A DNA stretch of 64,000 nt. Source: Terriglobales bacterium. GTDB taxonomy: Bacteria; Acidobacteriota; Terriglobia; Terriglobales; Acidobacteriaceae. Position numbers and translations under genes: made by a program. Positions 45,126 through 55,628 of the stretch are shown in pieces (position 1 is the stretch's first letter; each line of letters begins with the position of its first letter). Under the pieces are notes generated by a model. It saw only the letters and a program-made list of their open reading frames with translations. It had not been told where the DNA came from and did no database searches. The stretch is from NCBI GenBank assembly GCA_035567895.1, contig DATMPC010000058.1, forward strand, positions 372,001 through 436,000, in the 5' to 3' direction.

Positions 45126-45202
45126 CGGGCGGCAACCCTCTCACGCGCGGCAATTTATAATTGCGATTCAGCACTGAATATCAGTTTCTCTGAGGAGAAA
45201 AA

Positions 45203-46441
45203 TTGAGACGTTTCCTTAGTCTCGCTGCCCTGGCCGCGAGCTTTCTTCTTTTTGTGTGGACTCAGTCAGGATGTGGAGGAAGCAGTAATGCTCCGCCCAG
45301 CGGTCTTGATACACGCGTCTTCATAGCTATTCAGAATTCGAACATATCAAGCCTGCCAATCGCTAATGCGACGAAGGACCAGCTGACTACCAGCGTCGTC
45401 TCGGGAGTCGGCAGCGGACCCTCGTTGTTGATTCCAGGCGCAAACAATACAACTCTCGTTTTCGGTTCGGGAAGCGGCAGCGTTTCCATCATTGACAACC
45501 TGAAGGAAGCCCCGGCAACGAGTGTGACTACGGGATGCCCAAACGGAGCAACCTTCTGCCCGCCGACCCTGCCCGCGCCCACCGAGAGTATGGCTGCCTC
45601 TTCAGATGGAAAGTTCGCTTATGCGGCCCTTCCGACCGCCAGCCAGGTTTCGGTCCTGGCGTTGACTGCGGGCCCGCCCATCACCGTAACGAATATTCCG
45701 GCTACTCCCGCAAACTGCGCGGCCACCAGCAACTGCCTGCCCGGCGCGCACCGAATCGTGCTCTCGCACAACAATACCAAGCTGCTGGTATTCAATGAGG
45801 GCTTGAATCAGTTCGAGATCATCAACACCGCTGACAGTTCTGTGAAGACGGTCACCGGCGCCGGGCTCGATCATCCGAGTTATGCCGTTTTCTCTGCGGA
45901 CGACAGCAAGGCCTACATCCTCAACTGCGGCTCAGAGTGCGGAGGTACACAGGCCAGCGTATCCGTGCTCGATACTTCTGCACTAACGATAGGCCAGACA
46001 GTGATTGTCGATGCCGCAACCATAGGGACCAGTGACGCGAATAACCTATACGTCGCCGGGACAGGGCCGAATGGCGGCAGTGCGACAGTGCTTCCCCTCT
46101 CGTCTCTCACACCAGGAAAGCCAATCAGCATCGGAAACGGATTCCACCAGGTGATCTCGCTGTTTCAGAACAAGGTCATCGTTGGCGCGCGCACCTGCTC
46201 TACAGGCTGTATGTCAATCGTCGATCCTGCCGCAGGGACGGCTGTTGTGGATTCACCGAAGGGCGACGTTACAAGCATCACTCCGATCACACCAAGGAAG
46301 GTTGTCTACTCCACCGAAGGCGGCGAAGTACGCATTTACGATGTGACTACCGGCCAGGAGCTGCTGAATAACAACACCCAGCTCATTGACGTGGTGGGAA
46401 ACGCAACAAGCGTCCTATACGTTGGGCCGAAGGTGCAATGA
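45203..46441 (+). CDS. lipoprotein with beta-propeller-like repeats
   Basis: A 412-residue lipoprotein: MRRFLSLAALAASFLLFVW and a lipobox ending TQSGC before GGSS. The rest is rich in beta-strand and Ser/Thr/Gly, with repeating units of about 45 residues such as HPSYAVFSADDSKAYILNCG and TVLPLSSLTPGKPISIGNG, resembling YVTN/NHL-type propellers. CysGly pairs (TGCPNGATFC, NCGSECGG, CSTGCMS) may form disulfides. Likely exported or surface-anchored; function unknown. Confidence 0.82.
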   Translation: MRRFLSLAALAASFLLFVWTQSGCGGSSNAPPSGLDTRVFIAIQNSNISSLPIANATKDQLTTSVVSGVGSGPSLLIPGANNTTLVFGSGSGSVSIIDNLKEAPATSVTTGCPNGATFCPPTLPAPTESMAASSDGKFAYAALPTASQVSVLALTAGPPITVTNIPATPANCAATSNCLPGAHRIVLSHNNTKLLVFNEGLNQFEIINTADSSVKTVTGAGLDHPSYAVFSADDSKAYILNCGSECGGTQASVSVLDTSALTIGQTVIVDAATIGTSDANNLYVAGTGPNGGSATVLPLSSLTPGKPISIGNGFHQVISLFQNKVIVGARTCSTGCMSIVDPAAGTAVVDSPKGDVTSITPITPRKVVYSTEGGEVRIYDVTTGQELLNNNTQLIDVVGNATSVLYVGPKVQ

Positions 46442-46462
46442 CGAATTCCTGCTGGTGAGACT

Positions 46463-46820
46463 GTGGCACAGCCGCCCTCGGCTGTGGCTCTGCGCTTCTC
46501 GTGCCGCGCTTGGCGGCACGAGCCGAATTGAGCCCGGCAGGAACTGCAGGGAACTGTTTCGAATCGAGCCCCGGTCAGGGGCGACACCCCGAAAATGTTT
46601 CGCCCCTCCAGGGCTCATAATCAACCCTCGCTTCCCGGCACACTTGGCGCCGGGCTTATGTCCCACTATGCCGCGGGACGCGGCATGAGTTCCCGCACAG
46701 TTTTGGCAAGATCAGCGAACTATCCTCCGCGGCAACATCACAGCCGATAGTTTTCTTGTTTCGCACAGGCGGCCTCATGCTTGCTGGGGGCGGAACCACA
46801 GCCGAGGGTGGCTGTACCAC
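46463..46820. mobile_element. MITE-like element with terminal inverted repeats and internal hairpins
   Basis: About 26-bp ends (GTGGCACAGCCGCCCTCGGC at 46463 and its partner at 46795-46820) match in inverse orientation with about four mismatches. Inside lie several short palindromes, including CGTGCCGC/GCGGCACG, CCCGG/CCGGG and ATGCCGCG/CGCGGCAT. There is no transposase frame, so it would be non-autonomous. It fills the gap between the propeller lipoprotein and the sugar-epimerase gene. Alternative: several adjacent unrelated hairpins. Confidence 0.6.
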
Positions 46821-46857
46821 TGAGCTCCATACAAGGACGTTGCTTGCCGTGTTTGCC

Positions 46858-47706
46858 TCACATACTTTGCAGCGCCCCTCGCATGAAGCCCAGCGATTCG
46901 GCCGCGCCAGGAAGCGGGTCCTTCGGTTCAATCTCATACTCCAGTTGAACCTCTCCTGTGTAGCCCGAACGCACTAGCTCGCGCAGCACAGGAATAATCG
47001 GCATCACACCTGTTCCAACCGGCACTCCTTTCGCGTCGACGTGGTCAGACTCCAGATCCTTGAAGTGCATGCTGTACAGCCGATCGTTCGTTTTCTTAAT
47101 GTCCGAAACCAGGTCTTCGTGCATGCGGAAAGTGTGGCCGATATCCATGCACACACCAATTTTTCGATCGAGGCCTTTAATCGCGTCATACACCTCGAGC
47201 GGTGACGGGAAGCGCTTATCGTTGGGCCCATGGTTGTGGATGGCTGCTTTGAGGTCATAACTCCTAATCACCTTTTCCAGAGTGTGGAGTTGTTCGCGGG
47301 TGACTCCCACTACCGCGATAGAGGCTCCCAGGTCGCGAACATAGTCGAATGCCTGGCGCATATCGGCCTCGGCGTCTTTCAAATAAATGACGCCACAGCT
47401 CGTGATCGTTAGTCCTAGATCTGCGGCCTGTTGCCGAAGCTGCTTGCGTTGTTCGGGAGTCGAGCTCAAAGGCAAATGAACTTCTTTCAACGACAAATAG
47501 TGGACGCCTAGCCGCTTGGTGTCCTGCAAGGCTTCTGCGGCCGGGAAAGAGCGTAGCGAATACGAGCAGACGCCTACGCGTAGACCATGAAATTGCTTGT
47601 CATCGTTTGCGCTCGATTCCTCAGCGAACGAAACCAGTGGACGAATCGCGCTGCACGCCGCCCCCAAAGCCGCGGCTTTCATTACAGAACGACGAGTGAA
47701 GAGCAT
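46858..47706 (-). CDS. sugar phosphate isomerase/epimerase family protein, Tat-exported
   Basis: A 282-residue xylose-isomerase-like TIM-barrel protein. The start at 47706 follows GGAGGAACTC and gives a Tat-like signal (FTRRSVMKAAALGAACSA). Conserved barrel features include AAIHNHGPNDKRFPSPLEVYDAI, GVCMDIGHTF and the C-terminal VQLEYEIEPKDP, with metal ligands of the IolE/Hyi type. Divergent from a Tat-signalled Gfo/Idh/MocA oxidoreductase 145 bp away, so the two probably act on the same periplasmic sugar. Substrate unknown. Confidence 0.88.
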   Translation of the reverse strand: MLFTRRSVMKAAALGAACSAIRPLVSFAEESSANDDKQFHGLRVGVCSYSLRSFPAAEALQDTKRLGVHYLSLKEVHLPLSSTPEQRKQLRQQAADLGLTITSCGVIYLKDAEADMRQAFDYVRDLGASIAVVGVTREQLHTLEKVIRSYDLKAAIHNHGPNDKRFPSPLEVYDAIKGLDRKIGVCMDIGHTFRMHEDLVSDIKKTNDRLYSMHFKDLESDHVDAKGVPVGTGVMPIIPVLRELVRSGYTGEVQLEYEIEPKDPLPGAAESLGFMRGALQSM

Positions 47707-47851
47707 GAGTTCCTCCGTTGAAATAACCTCAAGCCAATCGCGTGACAGCTTAATCGACTGGGCACCACTTTTCGTACAATGCAATGCCACTTCGCTTGCG
47801 GCAGTTATACTATGCGGCTTGCAGTCTTGATTCCAAGAGAGGGCCACCACT

Positions 47852-49264
47852 ATGACAATCGATCGCCGTGATTTTCTTAAGACCACCGGGAAGGCAATCA
47901 CCGTAGGAGCAGCAACGCTCGCTCTCGGCGGACGGGTGCTCGGTGCAAATGATCGCGTTCGCGTTGCGATTTGCGGATTGCGTGGCCGCGGCAACGATCA
48001 CCTCCATGGGTTTTCGCATGTGCCCGGAACCGAGATCGCTGCGTTCTGCGACATCGACCAGAGTGTACTGGCCCAACGCGTGGGCGACATGCAGAAACTG
48101 GGTCTTGCCAAGCCCAAGACCTACGTCGACATCCGCAAGCTGCTTGAAGACAAAGACATCGATGCCATCTCCATCGCCACGCCCAATCACTGGCACTCGC
48201 TTATGGGCATATGGGCGTGCCAGGCTGGCAAGGATGTGTACGTAGAGAAGCCTTGTTCTCACAACTCGTTTGAAGGCCGTCAATTGGTGAATGCGGTAAA
48301 GAAATACAACCGCATCTGCCAGCACGGGAGTCAGTCACGCTCAAATCCAGGCATGATCGATGCAATACAGAAAGTCCAAAACGGGACAATAGGCGACGTC
48401 TATCTTGGACGGGCACTTTGTTACAAGTGGCGCCAGGCGATAGGGCATGCCACTCCTGAAGCGGTTCCTGCCGGCGTGGATTACGACTTGTGGACCGGCC
48501 CTGCTCCAATGAAGCCATTTACCCGCAATCGCTTTCACTACAACTGGCATTGGATCTGGGACACCGGCAACGGCGAGGTTGGCAACCAGGCAATTCACGA
48601 GATCGACATTGCACGCTGGGGCCTCGGCGTACGCTTCCCTGTTCAGGTCTCAGCCATGGGCGGCCACTTCATGTTCGACGACGACCAGGAAACACCCAAC
48701 GTGATGAACGCGACCTTTTACTTCGAGGATGCCAACAAGAAACGCAAGATGATGGAGGTCGAAGTCCGCCACTGGATCACCAACCACGAGGCGGAGATCG
48801 GCTCCGGCGCCTACGGGAGCGCTGCCGTGCCCGCCGCAGGCCTTTCCGGCGGCGCAAACAAGAAATCAGCCGAGAAGCAGTCGCTGGGGCCGAAAGAGGC
48901 GAAGACCAACACCATCGGCAACATCTTCTACGGATCGAACGGATATCTTGGCATCGACGGTTACGATGCTTACAAGACCTGGCTCACCAATCAGGCCGAA
49001 CCTGGGCCCTCCGGCAAAGCCACTGGTGATCATTTCGCGAACTTTATCGATTGCATTCGCAGTCGTCGCGCCGAGGATATTCACTCGCCAATCGAAGAGG
49101 CTCACATTTCGACCACGTTGGTCCATCTCGCCAACGCGTCATATCGTTTAGGGCGCACTCTGCAGTTCGATCCGGAGCAAGAGCAGGTCGTAGGAGATGA
49201 GGAGGCCACCCGAATGCTGCGCGGTACATATCGCGCGCCATACGTTGTGCCGGACCAGGTGTAA
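47852..49264 (+). CDS. Gfo/Idh/MocA family oxidoreductase, Tat-exported
   Basis: A 470-residue dehydrogenase. The Tat motif RRDFLKTTGKAITVGAATLALGG opens the protein. The Rossmann region is DRVRVAICGLRGRGNDHLHGF, and DVYVEKPCSHNSFEGRQLV carries the conserved EKP lysine. The insert MMEVEVRHWITNHEAEIG and the C-terminal EAHISTTLVHLANASYRLGR match the long subgroup abundant in Planctomycetota and acidobacteria. With the divergent and downstream TIM-barrel genes it forms a sugar-oxidation cluster. Confidence 0.92.
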   Translation: MTIDRRDFLKTTGKAITVGAATLALGGRVLGANDRVRVAICGLRGRGNDHLHGFSHVPGTEIAAFCDIDQSVLAQRVGDMQKLGLAKPKTYVDIRKLLEDKDIDAISIATPNHWHSLMGIWACQAGKDVYVEKPCSHNSFEGRQLVNAVKKYNRICQHGSQSRSNPGMIDAIQKVQNGTIGDVYLGRALCYKWRQAIGHATPEAVPAGVDYDLWTGPAPMKPFTRNRFHYNWHWIWDTGNGEVGNQAIHEIDIARWGLGVRFPVQVSAMGGHFMFDDDQETPNVMNATFYFEDANKKRKMMEVEVRHWITNHEAEIGSGAYGSAAVPAAGLSGGANKKSAEKQSLGPKEAKTNTIGNIFYGSNGYLGIDGYDAYKTWLTNQAEPGPSGKATGDHFANFIDCIRSRRAEDIHSPIEEAHISTTLVHLANASYRLGRTLQFDPEQEQVVGDEEATRMLRGTYRAPYVVPDQV

Positions 49265-49342
49265 GGAATTGTCATCTGTTGCTGTACCGACTAGCTGTTA
49301 GGAAGGGGCATCGGCTTTGGTCCGTCGCCAAGAATGTAACTT

Positions 49343-49509
49343 GTCATCCTGAGGCCAGGGGTTGGCCGAAGGATCTCCCGCGATGATTCGAACATGTATG
49401 CGGTATCCCGGCTCTTTGGCGAGAATCCTCGTGAAAGAGCCAGAATGCAGCAATCAAGCTTGAGTCATTCCGGGAGATCCTTCGGCCGACCCCCGCCCTC
49501 AGGATGACA
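49343..49509. repeat. dispersed nested inverted repeat, copy 5
   Basis: Outer ends TGTCATCCTGAG and CTCAGGATGACA (here CCTCAGGATGACA); arm GGCCAGGGGTTGGCC paired with GGCCGACCCCCGCCC, then GAAGGATCTCCCG paired with CGGGAGATCCTTC. The central hairpin GGCTCTTTGGC/AAGAGCC is intact. It lies between two genes of the sugar cluster. Arms are most similar to those of copy 4. Confidence 0.85.
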
Positions 49510-49561
49510 GTTTGCAATGGGCGTAAAGCTGATCCTGTTCGGGAGAAGCCGAACCTTATCT

Positions 49562-50401
49562 ATGATCACGAGACGAGCACTCCTCGCTTCACTCGCCATT
49601 TCGCCCTTCCTGGCGGCTTTCAAATCAGTTGGAAACATCAAGATCGGTGTTTGCACTCGCGATAGCGCGAACGCAGTGAAGTACGGCTTCGACTACATTG
49701 AGCCAGCGGCCGCGGAGATTGCTGCCATGAGTGAAGCTGAATTTCGCGACTATTCTGACGAAGTACTCACTTTGCCCATCGGATGTCGTGCGTTTAATGG
49801 TCTCATCCGCCGCCCCGATCTGAAGGTCGTTGGCAATGAAGTCTCCCTTTCTGCGCTACGAGATTATCTAGTGCCCTGCATGGCAAGGTGTAAACATCTC
49901 GGTGCTTCCATCGCTGTGTGGGGCAGCGCCGGATCGCGCAATGTTCCGGAAGGATTCTCGCGGCGTCGTGCCAACGAACAGATTGCCGAGTTTCTTCGCA
50001 TGGCGGGCGACATCGCCGGCCAACATGAGCTTGTGATCGCAATCGAGCCGCTACGCCATCAAGAGGGCAATATTCTGAACACAGGCGCCGAGGCTCTGGA
50101 AATGGTGCGGTCGGTAAAGCATCCCAACGTGCGCATGATTATTGACTATTACCATCTCCGCGAGGAGAACGAGGATCCGAAGATTCTCGAGGCTGCGCAA
50201 CGGGAGATCGTACACCTGCACTTCGCGAATCCCCATGGACGAGTCTGGCCCCACGATCTCGCCGAAGACGATCACTACGCCGAGTTCTTCCGCTATTTGA
50301 AGAAAACTGGGTATTCGGGCGGTATCTCGATCGAAGGCAAGGGAACGTTCGAGAATGATGCCGCTGCCAGTCGCGCCTTCTTTCGTGCCGCGATAAATTG
50401 A
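49562..50401 (+). CDS. sugar phosphate isomerase/epimerase family protein, exported
   Basis: A second TIM-barrel epimerase-like protein (279 residues), different from the one at 46858. Start at 49562 gives MITRRALLASLAISPFLAAF, a Tat-like or Sec signal; the upstream in-frame ATG (49517) is next to the dispersed repeat. Barrel features: ELVIAIEPLRHQEGNILNTG, VRMIIDYYHLREENED, IVHLHFANPHGRVWP and GGISIEGKG. It lies downstream of the oxidoreductase on the same strand with copy 5 of the repeat between. Confidence 0.88.
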   Translation: MITRRALLASLAISPFLAAFKSVGNIKIGVCTRDSANAVKYGFDYIEPAAAEIAAMSEAEFRDYSDEVLTLPIGCRAFNGLIRRPDLKVVGNEVSLSALRDYLVPCMARCKHLGASIAVWGSAGSRNVPEGFSRRRANEQIAEFLRMAGDIAGQHELVIAIEPLRHQEGNILNTGAEALEMVRSVKHPNVRMIIDYYHLREENEDPKILEAAQREIVHLHFANPHGRVWPHDLAEDDHYAEFFRYLKKTGYSGGISIEGKGTFENDAAASRAFFRAAIN

Positions 50402-50512
50402 GAGTCCGCACTTTTGAACTCCCTTAAGGGGCTCCCTAGTACGTTCGGAATTGGCCCGGCTCTACTGGTACCATTAGGGCCGCGTTGAGGGCTGATCTAT
50501 ATCAGCCAGCAG

Positions 50513-50573
50513 ATCCCCCAGTCCGCATCCGCTTCAATGGAACATTAACAGCCAAGCGGCGGCCCTGGGGGAT
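50513..50573. repeat. imperfect inverted repeat
   Basis: ATCCCCCAG (50513-50521) pairs with CTGGGGGAT (50565-50573), and CCGCTT with AAGCGG inside. A separate small palindrome GCTGATCTATATCAGC lies just upstream (50491-50506). The 253-bp gap to the next gene holds nothing else recognised. Confidence 0.55.
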
Positions 50574-50654
50574 GACAGTGTCGATATGGTTCGACGGCGG
50601 AGGCGAATCAGGCGAGGCGTCTACAGTTACTCTGAAGGGCTGTAGAAATCATGT

Positions 50655-52205
50655 TCATGATCCAGCGGCGTAAACCACACGGTTCGACATCTGATTCCTG
50701 AGGCCAGCCTTGCCAACAGCTTTCACGTATACAGAATACGAACCAGCCGCAAAGTGGTAGGACGATAAATCGAGTGTGTGTGTCCCGGCCTGCATCTCCG
50801 AGAGCGGCATCAGTTGCTCGCCATCGATGGAAATAAAGGGAGCGTAATGGTCGATGGTGTTCTCATTTCCCGCCACTGCCCATGTGACCTGGTTCCCTGA
50901 AATTGATGCGGACACCGCGACGCAATTGTCGATACCGCTTTCGATCTCCGTCGCTTCTTCGTAGTCGTTCCAGGTTACCAGCTGCAACGATTCGAGCTGG
51001 TTTGCTGCGGAATGGTACTTCCCGATTTCGGAAAACGTAGAAAGCCAGGTCTGCCCGCAGTTTTGATCGATGATTCGGTTCGAGGACCAGCCGGCCTGCG
51101 TGTCGTTAAAACCCTTGTATGTGGCGCCGAAAGCATGGCTGGGTAAGTGTGCGACTCCGGTGGCATAGAAATTGTCGAGATACGATTGGCTCCAATCATT
51201 CGTGTTACCGTCGATGATCACCCAGGAGATGCTGCCGCCGCTCTGCGAGTGGGTGAAACCCCCGGAATTCTGGAATATGAACAGAGGATTCCCCGGCACG
51301 TTGGCCGCGATCCGCGTCCAGTCAAGTGTGCCGAAGCGATCAGGATCGAAGAAGAAAACCGCAGGACGACCATCGATCTTCATGTAGGCCGGGGAAGTCT
51401 CGAAATTGTTGTAGGCATAGGTCAGATCCGTGATCATCTGCCCGGTCAAATCGCAGCCGGCGGTTGCGTTGCACTTGTTCAGAGCACCCCCATCCTCCAT
51501 GATCGCGAACACGAAATCCCCGTTGCGACTTTCCGCTTCAGCCTTCAACGCAAAGGCGGTCGCGTTGGGCATCGCGTTGTTCTGACCGTACCAGTCTTCA
51601 ATGAACCCCGAGATCCCACGGCTTAGGGCATCGCTTACTTGTCGGCTCACCTGAGCTGGATCGCTCGACGTGTATCCCACATCCATGTGGCTCGACTGAC
51701 CGAACCACGCCATGAAGTGAGCGTAGATCTTGGTAGTCGCTCCCGGATAGAGCAGCGTTCGGGTATCTGCTTTACTGACGTTCGACAAACCTGCATTGCC
51801 GTTCGTCTGAGCCCCGAAAGTTATCGCCGCGCTCGTATTGCTCGCAGTCTCAGCGGTCAGCGTGGAGGTGGGGTTCACGGGTGTTGGCGTAGGGGTTGGG
51901 GTTGGTGTTGGAGTAGGTGTTGGAGTAGGTGTTGGAGTAGGTGTTGGTGTTGGAGTAGGGGTAGGTGTTGGTGTTGGAGTAGGGGTCGGTGTTGGTGTTG
52001 GAGTGGGAGTAGGGGTCGGTGTTGGTGTTGGAGTGGGAGTAGGTGTTGGATTGGGAGTTGGAGTCGGAGTCGTGGCTCCACTGCTAGTCGTGGCCGCCGC
52101 CGGGGTCGACTTAAAACTCGAAGCCGTACCGCCACCGCATCCGGTTATCAGCGCCACTGAAAATAGAAGGCATGAACAAAAACAAATAAGTGAAATACGC
52201 TTCAA
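50655..52205 (-). CDS. GH71/GH99-like glycosidase lipoprotein with Pro-Thr linker
   Basis: A 516-residue lipoprotein: signal peptide with lipobox LITGC before GGGT, then a Ser/Ala/Thr stretch and about 65 residues of Pro-Thr dipeptides (residues about 45-110). The catalytic domain begins around residue 140: [51 protein letters not shown] and [16 protein letters not shown], consistent with the GH71/GH99-like (alpha-glucanase/mannosidase-like) barrel. The C-terminal 90 residues form a beta-sandwich. Likely surface-anchored. Exact substrate unknown. Confidence 0.85.
   Translation of the reverse strand: MKRISLICFCSCLLFSVALITGCGGGTASSFKSTPAAATTSSGATTPTPTPNPTPTPTPTPTPTPTPTPTPTPTPTPTPTPTPTPTPTPTPTPTPTPTPTPTPTPTPTPVNPTSTLTAETASNTSAAITFGAQTNGNAGLSNVSKADTRTLLYPGATTKIYAHFMAWFGQSSHMDVGYTSSDPAQVSRQVSDALSRGISGFIEDWYGQNNAMPNATAFALKAEAESRNGDFVFAIMEDGGALNKCNATAGCDLTGQMITDLTYAYNNFETSPAYMKIDGRPAVFFFDPDRFGTLDWTRIAANVPGNPLFIFQNSGGFTHSQSGGSISWVIIDGNTNDWSQSYLDNFYATGVAHLPSHAFGATYKGFNDTQAGWSSNRIIDQNCGQTWLSTFSEIGKYHSAANQLESLQLVTWNDYEEATEIESGIDNCVAVSASISGNQVTWAVAGNENTIDHYAPFISIDGEQLMPLSEMQAGTHTLDLSSYHFAAGSYSVYVKAVGKAGLRNQMSNRVVYAAGS
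51883..52065 (-). repeat. in-gene tandem repeat encoding the Pro-Thr linker
   Basis: A 6- to 12-bp unit (GGTGTTGGAGTA-like on the plus strand) is repeated about 15-30 times. On the minus strand it reads Pro-Thr; on the plus strand Gly-Val in an unused frame. Copy number is likely variable between strains. Confidence 0.9.
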
Positions 52206-54645
<2,440 letters not shown>

Positions 54646-54654
54646 AGTGGAAAC

Positions 54655-54769
54655 GGCGAACACGAAGGTCACAAAGGAACTTCCAAGGTCACGGAGATTT
54701 ATTTTCTGAGATTCTTCTCCGGGTTCTTTGTGACCTCAATCTGTGGCCTTCGTGACCTTCGTGTTCGCC
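54655..54769. repeat. inverted repeat of CACGAAGGTCAC units between pyrG and kdsA
   Basis: GGCGAACACGAAGGTCAC (54655-54672) is exactly complementary to 54752-54769, and an inner pair GGTCACAAAG/CTTTGTGACC adds stability. Type and layout resemble the element at 2841-2915. It could act as a transcript-processing hairpin between pyrG and kdsA. Confidence 0.8.
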
Positions 54770-54794
54770 TTTCCAGTCTGTTAATCTCCGCTAA

Positions 54795-55622
54795 GTGGAA
54801 TTCGAAATCGGAAATGTGCACGTAGGCTCCGGCGAACTTTTCCTAATCGCCGGACCGTGCGTTATCGAAAGCGAAGCTCATGCTCTCAAGATGGCAGAGG
54901 CAATCATCGCAATTACACGCGAGATGCGTGTGCCCTATATCTTCAAGGCCTCCTACGACAAGGCAAATCGCACATCTCTGAGGAGCTTTCGTGGGCCGGG
55001 TCTTAAGGAAGGCGCGCGCATTCTTCGTAGAGTTGCGGAGACGTATCGTGTGCCTGTGCTGACCGACATTCATGAGCCGGAGCATGCCGAGCCTGTCGCG
55101 GAGGCTGTTGATGTTCTGCAGATTCCGGCTTTCCTATGCCGTCAGACCGATTTACTCGTCGCTGCCGCGAAGACCGGACGCGCCATCAATGTAAAAAAAG
55201 GACAGTTCGTAGCACCCTGGGACATGCGGCACGCGGTCGAAAAAATTCATGAGAGCGGCAACGATCGCGTCTTTCTCACCGAACGTGGTTCAAGTTTTGG
55301 CTACAACAATCTTGTCGTGGACATGCGCTCGCTTACGATCATGCGAAAGATTGCGCCAGTGGTCTTCGATGCCACTCACTCCGTTCAACTCCCGAGCGCC
55401 GGAGCGAGCGAGAACGGAAAACCACAGCAAAGTGGCGGCCAGCCGGAGTTCATCCCGATTCTCTCGCGAGCGGCCGTTGCTGTCGGCGTCGATGGGATAT
55501 TCATGGAAGTCCACGACAATCCCTCACAGGCAAAATCCGATGGAGCAAACGCGCTCCCGCTCTCGAAACTGCGGGAAACATTGGACCAACTGTTGGCAGT
55601 ACACCGAGCTACTCACCTTTAA
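54795..55622 (+). CDS. kdsA: 3-deoxy-8-phosphooctulonate synthase
   Basis: KDO-8-phosphate synthase, joining phosphoenolpyruvate and arabinose-5-phosphate for lipopolysaccharide. The DAHP/KDOP signatures [70 protein letters not shown] and [10 protein letters not shown] are present. The GTG at 54795 is the only suitable start. It implies a KDO-containing outer membrane. The pyrG-kdsA pairing is common in Gram-negatives. 275 residues. Confidence 0.95.
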   Translation: MEFEIGNVHVGSGELFLIAGPCVIESEAHALKMAEAIIAITREMRVPYIFKASYDKANRTSLRSFRGPGLKEGARILRRVAETYRVPVLTDIHEPEHAEPVAEAVDVLQIPAFLCRQTDLLVAAAKTGRAINVKKGQFVAPWDMRHAVEKIHESGNDRVFLTERGSSFGYNNLVVDMRSLTIMRKIAPVVFDATHSVQLPSAGASENGKPQQSGGQPEFIPILSRAAVAVGVDGIFMEVHDNPSQAKSDGANALPLSKLRETLDQLLAVHRATHL

Positions 55623-55628
55623 TCGAGC

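Noticed and set aside
51883-52065. possible CRISPR array
   Set aside because: The repeats are contiguous 6-12 bp units without spacers, inside a coding sequence.
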